NCBI GenBank assembly: GCA_017428105.1
Contig: JAFRRM010000041.1
Coordinates: 1-40,348 of the forward strand
Direction: 5' to 3'
Origin: Lachnospiraceae bacterium
Lineage (GTDB): Bacteria > Bacillota > Clostridia > Lachnospirales > Lachnospiraceae
Length of the DNA: 40,348 nt
Both the position numbers and the translations under genes were made by a program. The notes under the pieces are model-generated. The model ran no database searches. It had not been told where the DNA came from and was given only the letters and a program-made list of their open reading frames with translations. Of this stretch, positions 7,911-15,843 are shown piece after piece (within the stretch, counting starts at the first letter, position 1; every line of letters starts with the position of its first letter).

Positions 7911-7957
7911 TGATCCCCGGCGGGATCGGGAGGATTCAGATGATCCCCAGCGGGATC
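7911..7957. repeat. Duplicated 17-bp palindromic segment at the 3' end of the membrane-protein gene
   Basis: TGATCCCCGGCGGGATC (7911-7927) recurs as TGATCCCCAGCGGGATC (7941-7957) with a 30-bp period. Each copy has a GATCCC/GGGATC stem. The second copy encodes the last residues of the minus-strand membrane protein (PLGII); the first lies just beyond its stop. It looks like a local tandem duplication that could form a hairpin in the intercistronic mRNA. Confidence 0.7.
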
Positions 7958-8604
7958 AGGACGGCCAGCAGGAGGGCGACCAGCCCCCAGATGCCGATCA
8001 GGAATCCCTTCCGTTTTGCCGGCGTCATGTCCGGCACGTAATTGCTGGCCAGGAAAAACGGAACATAGGTCGTGATGAACACGGGCAGCACGCCCCACCA
8101 TTTGTAGACCCAGATGAAGGAATGGTTGGAGGTCGCCGCCAGGAAGGACTCAAACAGCGCGAACAGGAGCGCCATCTCCAGGGCGCCGACCAGTTTGCAG
8201 CTGACGCCGCGCCGCCCGTTTTTGGCGAAATACCGCTTGCTGCGGTCCTGCGGCAGCATTTTGAAGGAAATGATGCCGGCCAGCGAGAACATCATGGACA
8301 GCTCCCAGCAAACGCCGATCAGCAGAATGAACGTGGTCGACGCGTTGCTGACAGACCACAGCGGATACCCCGTCACGTGCCCGATGACCGCATTCCCGAT
8401 CTCGTACAGCCAGTGCACGCCGTACAGCGCGAGCCCGGCCCAGACCGCTTCGTAGTTCTTTTTATGGATCTCCGTCCAGTACACGTAGAACACCACGGCA
8501 AGGATGAAGATGAACGTCCAGTTGAAATTCTCCGTGCTCCGCACGCGGATCTGATCCACCAGATCCCGGGCGGCCTGCGAGCCGTCTCCCCAAAACTGAA
8601 ACAT
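7936..8604 (-). CDS. Polytopic membrane protein, unknown
   Basis: This 222-aa protein has about six predicted hydrophobic segments (around residues 28-45, 52-70, 88-110, 135-155, 165-185 and 200-220) and several charged loops (KMLPQDRSKRYF, PDMTPAKRKG). I do not recognise the family. AAGGAG lies 7 nt before the ATG. It is the first gene of the minus-strand unit with corA, and an extended -10 element (TGTTATTAT on the minus strand, about 8655-8663) lies upstream, divergent from the SGNH hydrolase. No catalytic motif is visible. A transport or sensing role next to corA is only a guess. Confidence 0.75.
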   Translation of the reverse strand: MFQFWGDGSQAARDLVDQIRVRSTENFNWTFIFILAVVFYVYWTEIHKKNYEAVWAGLALYGVHWLYEIGNAVIGHVTGYPLWSVSNASTTFILLIGVCWELSMMFSLAGIISFKMLPQDRSKRYFAKNGRRGVSCKLVGALEMALLFALFESFLAATSNHSFIWVYKWWGVLPVFITTYVPFFLASNYVPDMTPAKRKGFLIGIWGLVALLLAVLIPLGII

Positions 8605-8714
8605 AAGGGACTCCTTTCTCTGCGCGCGCGGCGCGGGCGGAAGATGATACTTTATAATAACACATTTTCAGCGCGAGGGGGACGGAAAATAAGGCTTTGG
8701 AGAAAGATTTGTGC

Positions 8715-8720
8715 TATAAT
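8715..8720 (+). promoter_or_regulatory. Extended -10 promoter element of the SGNH hydrolase gene
   Basis: TGC-TATAAT gives an extended -10 with no good -35 match at 16-18 bp. The ATG is about 49 nt downstream. Confidence 0.6.
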
Positions 8721-8768
8721 GACGGCGAGATCAGTCGGCGGCCGCGATGCCGCCGGAAGGAGCGGCCC

Positions 8769-9329
8769 ATGAAAACGATCGCCTGCCTGGGGGATTCCAA
8801 CACCTTCGGGTATGATCCGCAGTCCCTGTGGGGGGACAGATATGCCAAAGAGATCCGATGGACGGGACGGCTGGAGGCGGCAGGATTCCGGGTGCATAAT
8901 TTCGGGATGAATGGGCTGGGGCTTTCCCGCACGTCCGTGTTTCCCGTCCTGGTGCATGAGGCTGCAGATGTCAGCCCGGATCTGGTGACCGTGATGCTCG
9001 GGACGAATGATCTTTTGATGGGAATTTCTGCGAAAGAGACGGTGCGGCTGATGAAGGGCCTGCTTTCCCTGCTTCTGGAACGGTTTGAGGTCGGCCAGGT
9101 GCTGCTGATCGCGCCGCCGGTGCTGAGGCCGGGGACGTGGGTGCAGGGGGAAGGAGTGATACGGGAGTCGGAGAGGCTACGGGAGGAGTACAGACGGCTG
9201 GCGGAAGAGAAGGAAATTTGTTATGTCGACGTTGGAGCGTGGGATGTTCCACTGGCATATGACGGGGTGCATTTTACGGAGAAGGGGCATAGGTCCTTTG
9301 CAGAAAAAATATTACAGTCGATTTCATAA
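8769..9329 (+). CDS. SGNH/GDSL-family hydrolase (lipase/esterase-like)
   Basis: This is a 186-aa protein with the SGNH blocks in order. Block I is CLGDSNTFGYD (nucleophile Ser10), a glycine follows in FGMNGLGLSR (block II), block III is VMLGTNDLL with its Asn, and block V is YDGVHFTEKGH with the Asp/His pair. It lacks a signal peptide, so it should act in the cytosol, probably as a deacylase or acetyl-esterase on a small substrate or carbohydrate. The ATG at 8769 has AAGGAG at 7 nt; an earlier in-frame ATG at 8697 precedes the promoter -10 and is rejected. The gene stands alone, divergent from the corA cluster. Confidence 0.9.
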   Translation: MKTIACLGDSNTFGYDPQSLWGDRYAKEIRWTGRLEAAGFRVHNFGMNGLGLSRTSVFPVLVHEAADVSPDLVTVMLGTNDLLMGISAKETVRLMKGLLSLLLERFEVGQVLLIAPPVLRPGTWVQGEGVIRESERLREEYRRLAEEKEICYVDVGAWDVPLAYDGVHFTEKGHRSFAEKILQSIS

Positions 9330-9402
9330 GAAATAAAACAAGAATGCGAGTAGTGCGCAGTATGAAGTATTCTGTGCAAATTTGATTATATGAAATTGTT
9401 GT

Positions 9403-9444
9403 AAAAATACCGGGCTGAACAGCAATTCCTGTTGTTCAGCCCGG
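9403..9444 (-). terminator. Terminator for the AT-rich membrane-protein operon
   Basis: CCGGGCTGAAC (9410-9420) pairs with GTTCAGCCCGG (9434-9444). Read on the minus strand it is followed by TATTTTT, so it ends transcription coming from 9525. Confidence 0.85.
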
Positions 9445-9504
9445 TCACATTCGTTAGGATGGATTTCTATCTCTTCCTTTATTGATGTAGTATTTTTTCA
9501 CTAT

Positions 9505-9526
9505 AATGCCTTCGTCCGGCATTTTT
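9505..9526 (+). terminator. Possible short plus-strand terminator after the SGNH hydrolase
   Basis: AATGCC-TTCGTCC-GGCATT followed by TTT is a weak 6-bp stem 175 bp beyond the hydrolase. It overlaps the 3' end of the converging gene. Confidence 0.4.
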
Positions 9527-10145
9527 ATTTGCTCTTTTTTTTCGCTTTTTTGGTCTTCATCTTTCTGTTTAATTTGTGGATAGAGAAAACGTAAAAAATA
9601 CAAACAAGATCAGAGATCACTATCAAAGCTATTATGAAATTTAAAATTTTTAATAGAAGCACCTCGTCTTTGGCAGAAGGAAATGAAAGGAATGCGATTA
9701 TAATAAACAGAGGGGAAATCATAAGCAGAATGAAGAGGAGACAGAAATAAAACCCGACTCGCCCGGATACAAATTTGGAAATACTGCTTGACTTCCAGGT
9801 TTCGAATTTGAGCGGTGTAGGGATTTCTTTCTCAAGTTCAAAAATAAAAACCTTATATGTTCTGGATCTATGTTTTTGGTGTAAAAACAAGACATTGACC
9901 AAAGAAAGACAAAATGGATTTACTATCGCAAAAATGATCCACGACTCTTTTTTCTCAAACAAAGTAAATCCTGCTGCTGTGGCAATGGTCAAGAGGGCAG
10001 CAACAAGACTTAATATTGATTGTTCCATCTTAAGGGATGTTCTATAGTCGTTTTTCGCTTCTGTATACATCGTGTTCAAAAATTGCTGGGAAACTGACAT
10101 CTGCTGAATTTGAACACGATCCTGCTTAACTCTGATCGTTAACAT
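9525..10145 (-). CDS. AT-rich membrane protein, unknown
   Basis: This is a 206-aa protein with two hydrophobic hairpins: about residues 45-62 and 68-90, then about 130-155 and 165-190. A charged cytoplasmic stretch (KHRSRTYKVFIFELEKEI) separates them, and the tail is very basic (KMKTKKAKKKSK). The arrangement faintly recalls SLATT-type two-helix membrane proteins, but I cannot claim homology. Its ATG overlaps the TGTTAA end of the MmcQ/YjbR gene, so translation is coupled. Its base composition is markedly AT-richer than every neighbour in the operon, which suggests recent acquisition. Confidence 0.7.
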   Translation of the reverse strand: MLTIRVKQDRVQIQQMSVSQQFLNTMYTEAKNDYRTSLKMEQSILSLVAALLTIATAAGFTLFEKKESWIIFAIVNPFCLSLVNVLFLHQKHRSRTYKVFIFELEKEIPTPLKFETWKSSSISKFVSGRVGFYFCLLFILLMISPLFIIIAFLSFPSAKDEVLLLKILNFIIALIVISDLVCIFYVFSIHKLNRKMKTKKAKKKSK

Positions 10146-10903
10146 ATCTGTATCTCCTTATCCCTTTTTAATGCTTCCCCTAATTTGTTCGTCACCCCTC
10201 TCGGCCCCCTCACCGCCTTGATCCCGAACTCCTTCCCCAGCCTCTCGAACGTGAACTCCTCCCGCCCGTACCTTCTCTCCAGTTTCAGCGTCATCAGCGC
10301 CGTGATCGTCAGGTGCTCGTTCTCGAAATGATACGGGATCTCCGTCTCCGTCACGCGGCAGCGGTACAGGATCGCGGACACGGGCGCGCCTACGTACAGA
10401 TAGACGGTGTCGCCCTTGCGGATCCCGGCGCCCTGCTTCCAGTTCACGGTCTCCGTGTCGTCGAACGCGTGCTCGATGTCATAATATTTCGGGTTGGCGG
10501 GGACGAGCCATTCCTTCGCCGGGCGAGGCGCCGGCTGCTTTTTGGCGGCCGGGGCGGTCGCCTGGTAGCTGGCGTCGATCAGGTCGAATACTTTGTCGGG
10601 GGCGACGGTTCCGTCCAGGAGGACGGTGATCCAGTGCAGTTTGTTCATGTGATAGGCCGGCAGGATGCCGCGGCTGCGGAGCAGGATGTCGCGGTACAGG
10701 GGGTCGTCGATCTTCAGGTTGATGCACGGGATCAGGGCCTTCCCGGGCAGGCCCAGCTTGTCCGCGGGGACGTCCATCACCAGGGCGAACCATTTGTGGT
10801 TGCCGCGGTGGCGGAAAACGGCGAAATCCGGGTAGGTCCGCCACGGGAATTCCGGGGCGGTCTCGTATTTGTTCTGGATGTATTCTTTGACTTGTTCCCA
10901 CAT
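10139..10903 (-). CDS. MmcQ/YjbR-family protein with C-terminal EVE/PUA-like domain
   Basis: This is a 254-aa protein. Residues about 1-110 match the MmcQ/YjbR fold (CyaY-like, proposed DNA-binding): WRTYPDFAVFRHRGNHKWFALVMD, a later INLK strand and YHMNKLHWITVLLDG. After a proline/alanine/lysine linker (about 118-132), residues 133-200 look like an EVE/PUA-type module (PKYYDIEHAF, IRKGDTVYLYVG), a fold that often binds modified bases in nucleic acid. The start ATG at 10903 has GGAGG at 6 nt. It sits between a P-loop kinase-like gene (26 bp gap) and the AT-rich membrane gene (overlap). The domain fusion is read by eye; the function is unknown. Confidence 0.78.
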   Translation of the reverse strand: MWEQVKEYIQNKYETAPEFPWRTYPDFAVFRHRGNHKWFALVMDVPADKLGLPGKALIPCINLKIDDPLYRDILLRSRGILPAYHMNKLHWITVLLDGTVAPDKVFDLIDASYQATAPAAKKQPAPRPAKEWLVPANPKYYDIEHAFDDTETVNWKQGAGIRKGDTVYLYVGAPVSAILYRCRVTETEIPYHFENEHLTITALMTLKLERRYGREEFTFERLGKEFGIKAVRGPRGVTNKLGEALKRDKEIQIC

Positions 10904-10929
10904 GGCGATTCCTCCGTTTTCCGTGCCGG

Positions 10930-11478
10930 TCACAGCTGAAACGTTTCTTTGATCAGTCTTGCCGCTTCTTCCGCACTCATTTCCGAGTTGTCGATCCGCA
11001 GGTAATTCTCAAACGGGATCTCGCCTTCCTCGCTCACCAGCCGGTATTTCTCTTCGTGCCGGATCCGCTCCTTCGATACCTCCAAGTCCCTTTTAGACGC
11101 CTTGTTCCGCAATCGGTTCTCCGTCGTGTTCCGCGCCAGGCGGATCTCCATCGGGGCGATGAGCTCCACGCAGTAGAAGTCCGTGCCGAAAGGCGCAAAG
11201 ATCTCGCGGACGTGGGCGACGTAATCCCAGTCTTCCTGCAGGTCGAAGGCCCACATGTAGGTGAAGATCAGGCCGTACCGGCCGGAGGCGGCGAAGCGGC
11301 GGAAGATGACGTCGCGGAGCTCGTTTACGGCTTCACCGTCGCGGTGACCGAAGATGTCGATGACGGGCTCGATCATCATATGATTATGGAACAGCCGCAG
11401 GTCCGTGATCCTGGCCAGTTCCTGGCCCACCGTCATCTTGCCGACGGCGCCGCTGCCGATGATGAGTACGAATTTCAT
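10930..11478 (-). CDS. P-loop NTPase (AAA/kinase-like)
   Basis: This 182-aa protein begins with a beta strand and a Walker A-like loop, MKFVLIIGSGAVGKMTVGQ (G-S-G-A-V-G-K). The rest is a helical kinase-like body with an Arg-rich lid-type stretch (TTENRLRNKASKRDLEVSKERIR, split by helices). It resembles small shikimate-kinase-like or 'AAA family ATPase' proteins that phosphorylate small molecules; the substrate is unknown. The ATG overlaps the TGA of the upstream GNAT gene (ATGA), with GGGGAGAG as ribosome site. In-frame codons upstream of 11478 overlap the GNAT gene and are not used. Confidence 0.82.
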   Translation of the reverse strand: MKFVLIIGSGAVGKMTVGQELARITDLRLFHNHMMIEPVIDIFGHRDGEAVNELRDVIFRRFAASGRYGLIFTYMWAFDLQEDWDYVAHVREIFAPFGTDFYCVELIAPMEIRLARNTTENRLRNKASKRDLEVSKERIRHEEKYRLVSEEGEIPFENYLRIDNSEMSAEEAARLIKETFQL

Positions 11479-12008
11479 AAGTCTCTCTCCCCGAAGGCCC
11501 TCTGCCACTCGTCCCGCGTCACGGAATAATAGATCAGATCCCGCTCGACGCCCAGATATTCCAGTTCCTTCTCCGAAAAACGGCTGAACGTCATGCCGCA
11601 CTTTTCCATCACGCGGCGCGAGGCGTCGTTGCCGGTGAAAAAGGAGGCGTTCACGGCGTGAAGACCCTTGTCGCAGAACAGGAATTCCAGAAAGCGCCGG
11701 ACCGCCTCGGTGGCGAAGCCGCGGCCCCAGTGGTCCGAGCCGAGGCCGTAGCCGATCTCGCAGGCGCCGCCGGATTCGTCAAAATACAGGATGATGCCGA
11801 TGAGACAGCCGGTCTCTTTCCGGCGGATCGCGAAGAGGGACGGGTTCTCCAGATAGCGGGAGAAGTCGAATTCGTCCAGGGACTCGCAGTACTGGCAGAT
11901 GAAGGTCTCCAGGACTTTTCTGTCGTGCGAGATGTTGTGAAAATAGTCTTCGCGGTCCGTTTCGCGGAGCGGGCTGATGATCAGTCTGTCGGTTTCCAGT
12001 CGTGACAT
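11475..12008 (-). CDS. GNAT-family N-acetyltransferase (RimJ/RimL type)
   Basis: This 177-aa protein opens with the classic LETDRLIISPLRETDRED. Its acetyl-CoA-binding motif A is EIGYGLGSDHWGRGFATEA (about 88-106), and VNASFFTGNDASRRVMEKCGM follows. This pattern is shared by ribosomal-protein and small-molecule acetyltransferases of the RimJ/RimL group; the acceptor is unknown. It heads a four-gene minus-strand operon (GNAT, P-loop NTPase, MmcQ/YjbR, membrane protein) in which three junctions are overlapping or nearly so. A promoter candidate on the minus strand is TTCCGA, 17-bp spacer, TATGAT with an upstream TGC, near 12035-12065. Confidence 0.9.
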   Translation of the reverse strand: MSRLETDRLIISPLRETDREDYFHNISHDRKVLETFICQYCESLDEFDFSRYLENPSLFAIRRKETGCLIGIILYFDESGGACEIGYGLGSDHWGRGFATEAVRRFLEFLFCDKGLHAVNASFFTGNDASRRVMEKCGMTFSRFSEKELEYLGVERDLIYYSVTRDEWQRAFGERDL

Positions 12009-12148
12009 GGCGGAGCGCCTTCCTTTCGGAGGTTATCATAGCATAAGGGAGGGGAAATCGGAAGAACTCTTTTGTTCGGACGGATTTTGTGGTATTCTGT
12101 GGGGGAAGGTACCGGACCCTGCGGGGGCCGGTGCGGAAGGAGCGGATC

Positions 12149-13594
12149 ATGAGAGACGTGATCATCATAGGCGCGGGCGCCGTAGGCTGCGCCATAGCGC
12201 GGGAGCTGTCATTTTATCAGCTGGACGTGCTGGTCCTGGAAAAAGAGTGCGATGTGGCGGCGGGGACGACCGGCCGCAATTCCGCCGTAGTGCATGCGGG
12301 GTTCAACAACCGGCCGGGCAGCCTGATGGCGCGGCTCTGCGTGCAGGGCAGCCAGGGGATGGAGGCGCTGTGCCGCGAGCTGGACGTGCCGTATCGCAAG
12401 ACCGGCAAGGCGCTGGTGGCGTTCGACGAAGAGGACTTGGAGATCCTGCGGAAGCTGAAGGCGCAGGGCGACGCGAACGGCTGCCGGGGCCTCCGGCTGA
12501 TCGGCAAAGAGGAACTGGAGGCGATGGTCCCGGGCGTGGGCGGCATCGGCGGCTTTTACAGCCCGGAGACAGCGATCCTGGATCCGTTCAAATATTGCAT
12601 CGCGATGGCGGAAAACGCGGCGGAGAACGGCGCGGAGTTCCGCTTTGAGGAGGAAGTGACGGGGGTCCGTCGGGAAGAAGACGGCTTCACGGTCAAGACC
12701 GCGAAAGGCGTTTACCGCTGCCGCATGCTGGTCAATTCCGCCGGACTGTACGCGGATAAGGTCAGTGCGATGGCGGGCGTGGATAAGTATCATATCTACC
12801 CCTGCCGGGGCGAATATTTCATCCTGGACGAGATCGCGGACGAGCTGGTGCGGATGCCGGTGTATCCCGCGCTGAAAGCGGGGATCGGCGGGCTGGGCGT
12901 GCATCTGACGCCGACGGTGCACGGGAACGTCATCATCGGGCCCAGCGCGGAATATATCGATGAGGCGGACGATTACGCGTGCACGCCGGAGGTCATGGAC
13001 AAGCTGTGGCAGGAGGCGCAGGCGCTGCTGCCGGCGCTGAAGCGGCGGTATATCATCGGGAATTACAGCGGGATCCGGGCCAAGCTGGCGCCGGAGAACG
13101 AGGGCGGATACCGGGATTTTGTGATCAAAGAGGAAGAGGAATGCCCGGGGCTCATCAATCTGGTGGGGATCGAGTCGCCGGGGCTGACCGCGTCGCGGCC
13201 CATCGCGCTGATGGTCGCGGAGACGGTCGGGAAAACGCTGGCCCTGACGCCGAAGGAGAACGCCGTGCGGACGCACCGGTTCCCGCCCGTGTTTGCGAAG
13301 CTGGAGCGGGAAGAGCAGGAGCGCCTGATCCGGGAGGACCCGGAATACGGCGAGATCGTGTGTCGCTGCCGGCGCGTGACGAAGGCGGAGATCCGGCAGG
13401 CGATCGAAAATCCGCTCGGCGCGCGGAGCCTGGCCGCGGTGAAATACCGCGCGTGGGCGACCACGGGGCGGTGCAGCGGCGGCTACTGCCTGAACCGCAT
13501 CGTGGACATGCTGGTGCGCGAATACGGCGTGAAGCCGGAGGCGGTCACGCTGCGGGGCAGCGGGAGCGAGATGTTCTCCGGGGAGGTAAAGTGA
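12149..13594 (+). CDS. FAD-dependent oxidoreductase with BFD-like [2Fe-2S] domain (GlpA-like, COG0579 type)
   Basis: This is a 481-aa protein. It has an N-terminal FAD-binding Rossmann loop (IIIGAGAVGCAIARELS), then a DAO-type oxidoreductase body with TTGRNSAVVHAGF and the second nucleotide motif near LVGIESPGLTASRPIA. A C-terminal BFD-like domain (about 405-460) carries the cysteine set CRC...GRCSGGYC expected for a [2Fe-2S] cluster. It resembles anaerobic glycerol-3-phosphate or 2-hydroxyacid dehydrogenase A subunits. AAGGAG lies 6 nt before the ATG. The stop TGA shares an A with the ATG of the next gene (TGATG), so the two are translationally coupled and probably form one redox complex. 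Confidence 0.9.
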   Translation: MRDVIIIGAGAVGCAIARELSFYQLDVLVLEKECDVAAGTTGRNSAVVHAGFNNRPGSLMARLCVQGSQGMEALCRELDVPYRKTGKALVAFDEEDLEILRKLKAQGDANGCRGLRLIGKEELEAMVPGVGGIGGFYSPETAILDPFKYCIAMAENAAENGAEFRFEEEVTGVRREEDGFTVKTAKGVYRCRMLVNSAGLYADKVSAMAGVDKYHIYPCRGEYFILDEIADELVRMPVYPALKAGIGGLGVHLTPTVHGNVIIGPSAEYIDEADDYACTPEVMDKLWQEAQALLPALKRRYIIGNYSGIRAKLAPENEGGYRDFVIKEEEECPGLINLVGIESPGLTASRPIALMVAETVGKTLALTPKENAVRTHRFPPVFAKLEREEQERLIREDPEYGEIVCRCRRVTKAEIRQAIENPLGARSLAAVKYRAWATTGRCSGGYCLNRIVDMLVREYGVKPEAVTLRGSGSEMFSGEVK

Positions 13595-14967
13595 TGGAAC
13601 GGTGCGACGTTTTGGTGCTCGGAGCCGGCCCCGGCGGGCTGGCGGCGGCTGCGGCGGCGCGGAAGGCCGGCGCGGAGCGCGTGATATTGATCGACCGGGA
13701 CGGGAAGGCCGGCGGGATCCTGAACCAGTGCATCCACGACGGCTTCGGCCTGATCCGCTACGGTGCCTCCATCAGCGGGCCGGAGTATGCGGCGCGGGCC
13801 CTGGAAGAGGCTCGGGAGGCCGGGGTAACGCTGCGCCTGGGCCTGCAGGCGGTCAGCATGACGCCGCAGCGGACGCTGCTGGCGCAGGGCAGGGACGGCC
13901 TGGCGGAATTTGAAGCCGGCAGCATCGTGCTGGCGACCGGCTGCCGGGAACGCACGCGCGGCGCCATTTCGGTGCCCGGGACGCGTCCGGCCGGCATTTT
14001 CACCGCCGGCGTCCTGCAGAATTTCGTCAACGTGCGCAACATCCTCTGCGGCAAGCGCGTCGTGATCCTCGGCAGCGGCGACATCGGTCTGATCATGGCC
14101 CGCCGACTCACCCTGGAAGGCGCGCATGTGGAGGCGGTGCTGGAAGTGATGAAGGAGCCCGGCGGGCTGGCGCGCAACATCAGCCAGTGCCTGTACGATT
14201 TCGGGATCCCGCTTTATACCTCGCATACCGTGTCGAACATCATCGGCAAGCGGAAACTGGAGGCCGTGGAGGTCAGTCCGGTGGACGAGGCCATGAGACC
14301 GATCCCGGGCAGGGGATGGACCATCCCGTGCGATGCGCTGGTGCTCTCCGTGGGCCTGATCCCCGAAAACGAGGTCGCCCTGACGGCCGGCGTGGCGGTG
14401 GACGAAAAGGGCCGCGGCGCGCTGACCGATGAATATCTGATGACGAACATCCCCGGCGTATTCGCCTGCGGGAACTGCCGCAAGGTGATGGACCTGGCCG
14501 ATTACGTCTCCGATCAGGGGACGCTGGCCGGGGAGAACGCGGCGCATTTTGCAGCCGGCGAGCCGCTCTGGACCTGGAACGACCGGGAATCCTCCGGCAT
14601 GGTCAAGGGCCTGCCGGCGCCGGGCAGCGTGACCTGCCCGATCTGCCCCAACGGCTGCCAGATCGTGATCGACCCGCAGACCGGCGCGGTCAGCGGCAAC
14701 CGCTGTCCCCGCGGCCTGTCCTTCGCGTCCCAGGAACGGATCCGCCCGATGCGGACCCTGACCACGACGCTCCGCGTCGAAGGCGGCCCCGTCCCGCTGA
14801 TCAGCGTGCGCAGCGACCGCGCCTTCCCGCGGGAAGAATTAAAAGAGGCGGCCCGGCGGCTCAGAAACTGCCGCGTCAGACCGCCCGTTCATCGGGGCGA
14901 CTGCCTGGCCGAACTGCAGATCGGCGGAGAGACCGTCCGCATGCTGGCGGGCGAAGACCTCGTTTAG
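13594..14967 (+). CDS. FAD-dependent pyridine-nucleotide oxidoreductase fused to a DUF1667 domain
   Basis: This is a 457-aa protein. Residues about 1-340 form a two-dinucleotide-binding flavoprotein: FAD loop LGAGPGGLAAAAAARKAG, LATGCRER, NAD loop ILGSGDIGLIMARRLTLEG, and the FAD-closing GVFACGNCRKVMDLADYVSDQG. Residues about 345-457 are a DUF1667 domain with CPICPNGC and a later CPRG, four cysteines suited to a metal or Fe-S site. In the Clostridia and Thermotogae I know of, the GlpA-like protein, this flavoprotein and DUF1667 are three adjacent genes; here the last two are one polypeptide. Start and coupling are fixed by the TGATG overlap. An electron-transfer role with the preceding gene is inferred. 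Confidence 0.9.
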   Translation: MERCDVLVLGAGPGGLAAAAAARKAGAERVILIDRDGKAGGILNQCIHDGFGLIRYGASISGPEYAARALEEAREAGVTLRLGLQAVSMTPQRTLLAQGRDGLAEFEAGSIVLATGCRERTRGAISVPGTRPAGIFTAGVLQNFVNVRNILCGKRVVILGSGDIGLIMARRLTLEGAHVEAVLEVMKEPGGLARNISQCLYDFGIPLYTSHTVSNIIGKRKLEAVEVSPVDEAMRPIPGRGWTIPCDALVLSVGLIPENEVALTAGVAVDEKGRGALTDEYLMTNIPGVFACGNCRKVMDLADYVSDQGTLAGENAAHFAAGEPLWTWNDRESSGMVKGLPAPGSVTCPICPNGCQIVIDPQTGAVSGNRCPRGLSFASQERIRPMRTLTTTLRVEGGPVPLISVRSDRAFPREELKEAARRLRNCRVRPPVHRGDCLAELQIGGETVRMLAGEDLV

Positions 14968-15019
14968 ACCCTGCGGATCACCTTTTTATACCGCCTGATC
15001 CTGTTTTTCGTCGGCAGGA

Positions 15020-15586
15020 TCATCTGCCCTCCATCGCCGCAAGCGTCTGCCGGCCGGCCGCGATGATCCCGTCGTCCAGGACCGCGAAGACGACGTCCGG
15101 AGCTGTATCCGGGTGCTTTTCACGGAAATCCAGGCATGCCCGGAGGGCCTGCTCCCAGGCGCCCTGCAGCGGGTAGCCGAAGATGCCGGCGGAGATCAGG
15201 GGAAAGCCGATGGATCGGCAGCCGTTCTCCGCAGCCAGCTCCAGGGAGCGGTAATACGCGCCGTAAAGCTGTGCGGGCTCGCCGTGCCGGCCGCCGCGCC
15301 AGACGGGGCCGACCGCGTGGATGATGTATTTCGCCTTCAGGCCGAAGCCGGGCGTGATGACGGCGGACCCGGTCGCGCAGTGCCCGATCCTGTCGCAGGC
15401 CGCCTGCAGCCGGCGGTGTCCGGCCGCGCGGAAGATGGCTCCGCAGACTCCGCCGCCGGCCTGAAGGACTTCATTCGCGGCGTTGACGACGGCGTCCGTG
15501 TCCAGCTCGGTGATGCTGATCTTTCTGATCCCGATCGTACTCATGGCTTTGCGCTCCTTTTTGATTTCCTGTTCTGTTTTCGTCAT
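15020..15586 (-). CDS. Macro-domain protein (ADP-ribose binding / O-acetyl-ADP-ribose deacetylase-like)
   Basis: This is a 188-aa protein with a full macro domain: DAVVNAANEVLQAGGGVCGAI with the conserved Asn-Ala-Ala-Asn and glycine loop, then VITPGFGLKAKYIIHAVGP and FPLISAGIFGYP, which contacts the distal phosphates. Relatives hydrolyse O-acetyl-ADP-ribose or remove ADP-ribose from macromolecules. Two starts are plausible. The ATG at 15586 has AGGAGG at 8 nt; the ATG at 15544 (14 residues shorter) has AAGGAG at 9 nt and lies nearer the conserved core. A minus-strand extended -10 is seen at 15673. The gene converges with the flavoprotein operon; a weak TGATCCTG/CAGGATCA stem (14996-15022) spans the stop. 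Confidence 0.9.
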   Translation of the reverse strand: MTKTEQEIKKERKAMSTIGIRKISITELDTDAVVNAANEVLQAGGGVCGAIFRAAGHRRLQAACDRIGHCATGSAVITPGFGLKAKYIIHAVGPVWRGGRHGEPAQLYGAYYRSLELAAENGCRSIGFPLISAGIFGYPLQGAWEQALRACLDFREKHPDTAPDVVFAVLDDGIIAAGRQTLAAMEGR

Positions 15587-15672
15587 GTTTCTGTCCTCCT
15601 GAATGCCTGTCCGGCTTCAGGATAGCACATCGGATCTCCGTACCGGTCGCCCGGCAGGCGACTTTGTTTTTT

Positions 15673-15678
15673 ATTATA
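15673..15678 (-). promoter_or_regulatory. Extended -10 promoter of the macro-domain gene
   Basis: On the minus strand TGC-TATAAT is followed about 85 nt later by the ATG at 15586. The -35 match is weak (TTCGGT at 16 bp). Confidence 0.55.
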
Positions 15679-15774
15679 GCATATACAGGGGCAAACCGAA
15701 ACACGAACGCTTCCCGAAAAAACGGCCTGCCGAAAACGGACCGTTTCCGGCCGGAAGGGCACGGCCCGCCTCCC

Positions 15775-15811
15775 ATCAAAAAAGGTATTTAGAAAATTTC
15801 TAAATACCTTT
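15775..15811 (-). terminator. Terminator of the zinc-ribbon membrane gene (15-bp perfect stem)
   Basis: AAAGGTATTTAGAAA (15781-15795) and TTTCTAAATACCTTT (15797-15811) are perfect reverse complements separated by one base. On the minus strand the stem is followed by a T-run (CCTTTTTTGA). Confidence 0.8.
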
Positions 15812-15843
15812 ATACACATGCACGGCAAAGCCTATTTAGCAAA

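Noticed and set aside
12979..13593. Long in-frame extension upstream of the DUF1667 flavoprotein
   Set aside because: The extension overlaps the preceding flavoprotein gene out of frame and reads as low-complexity Ala/Gly/Arg; the TGATG junction at 13594 gives the real start.
15781..15811. Operator or insertion-sequence end at the 15-bp palindrome
   Set aside because: On the minus strand it is followed by a T-run and lies just past a gene's stop, so a terminator explains it.
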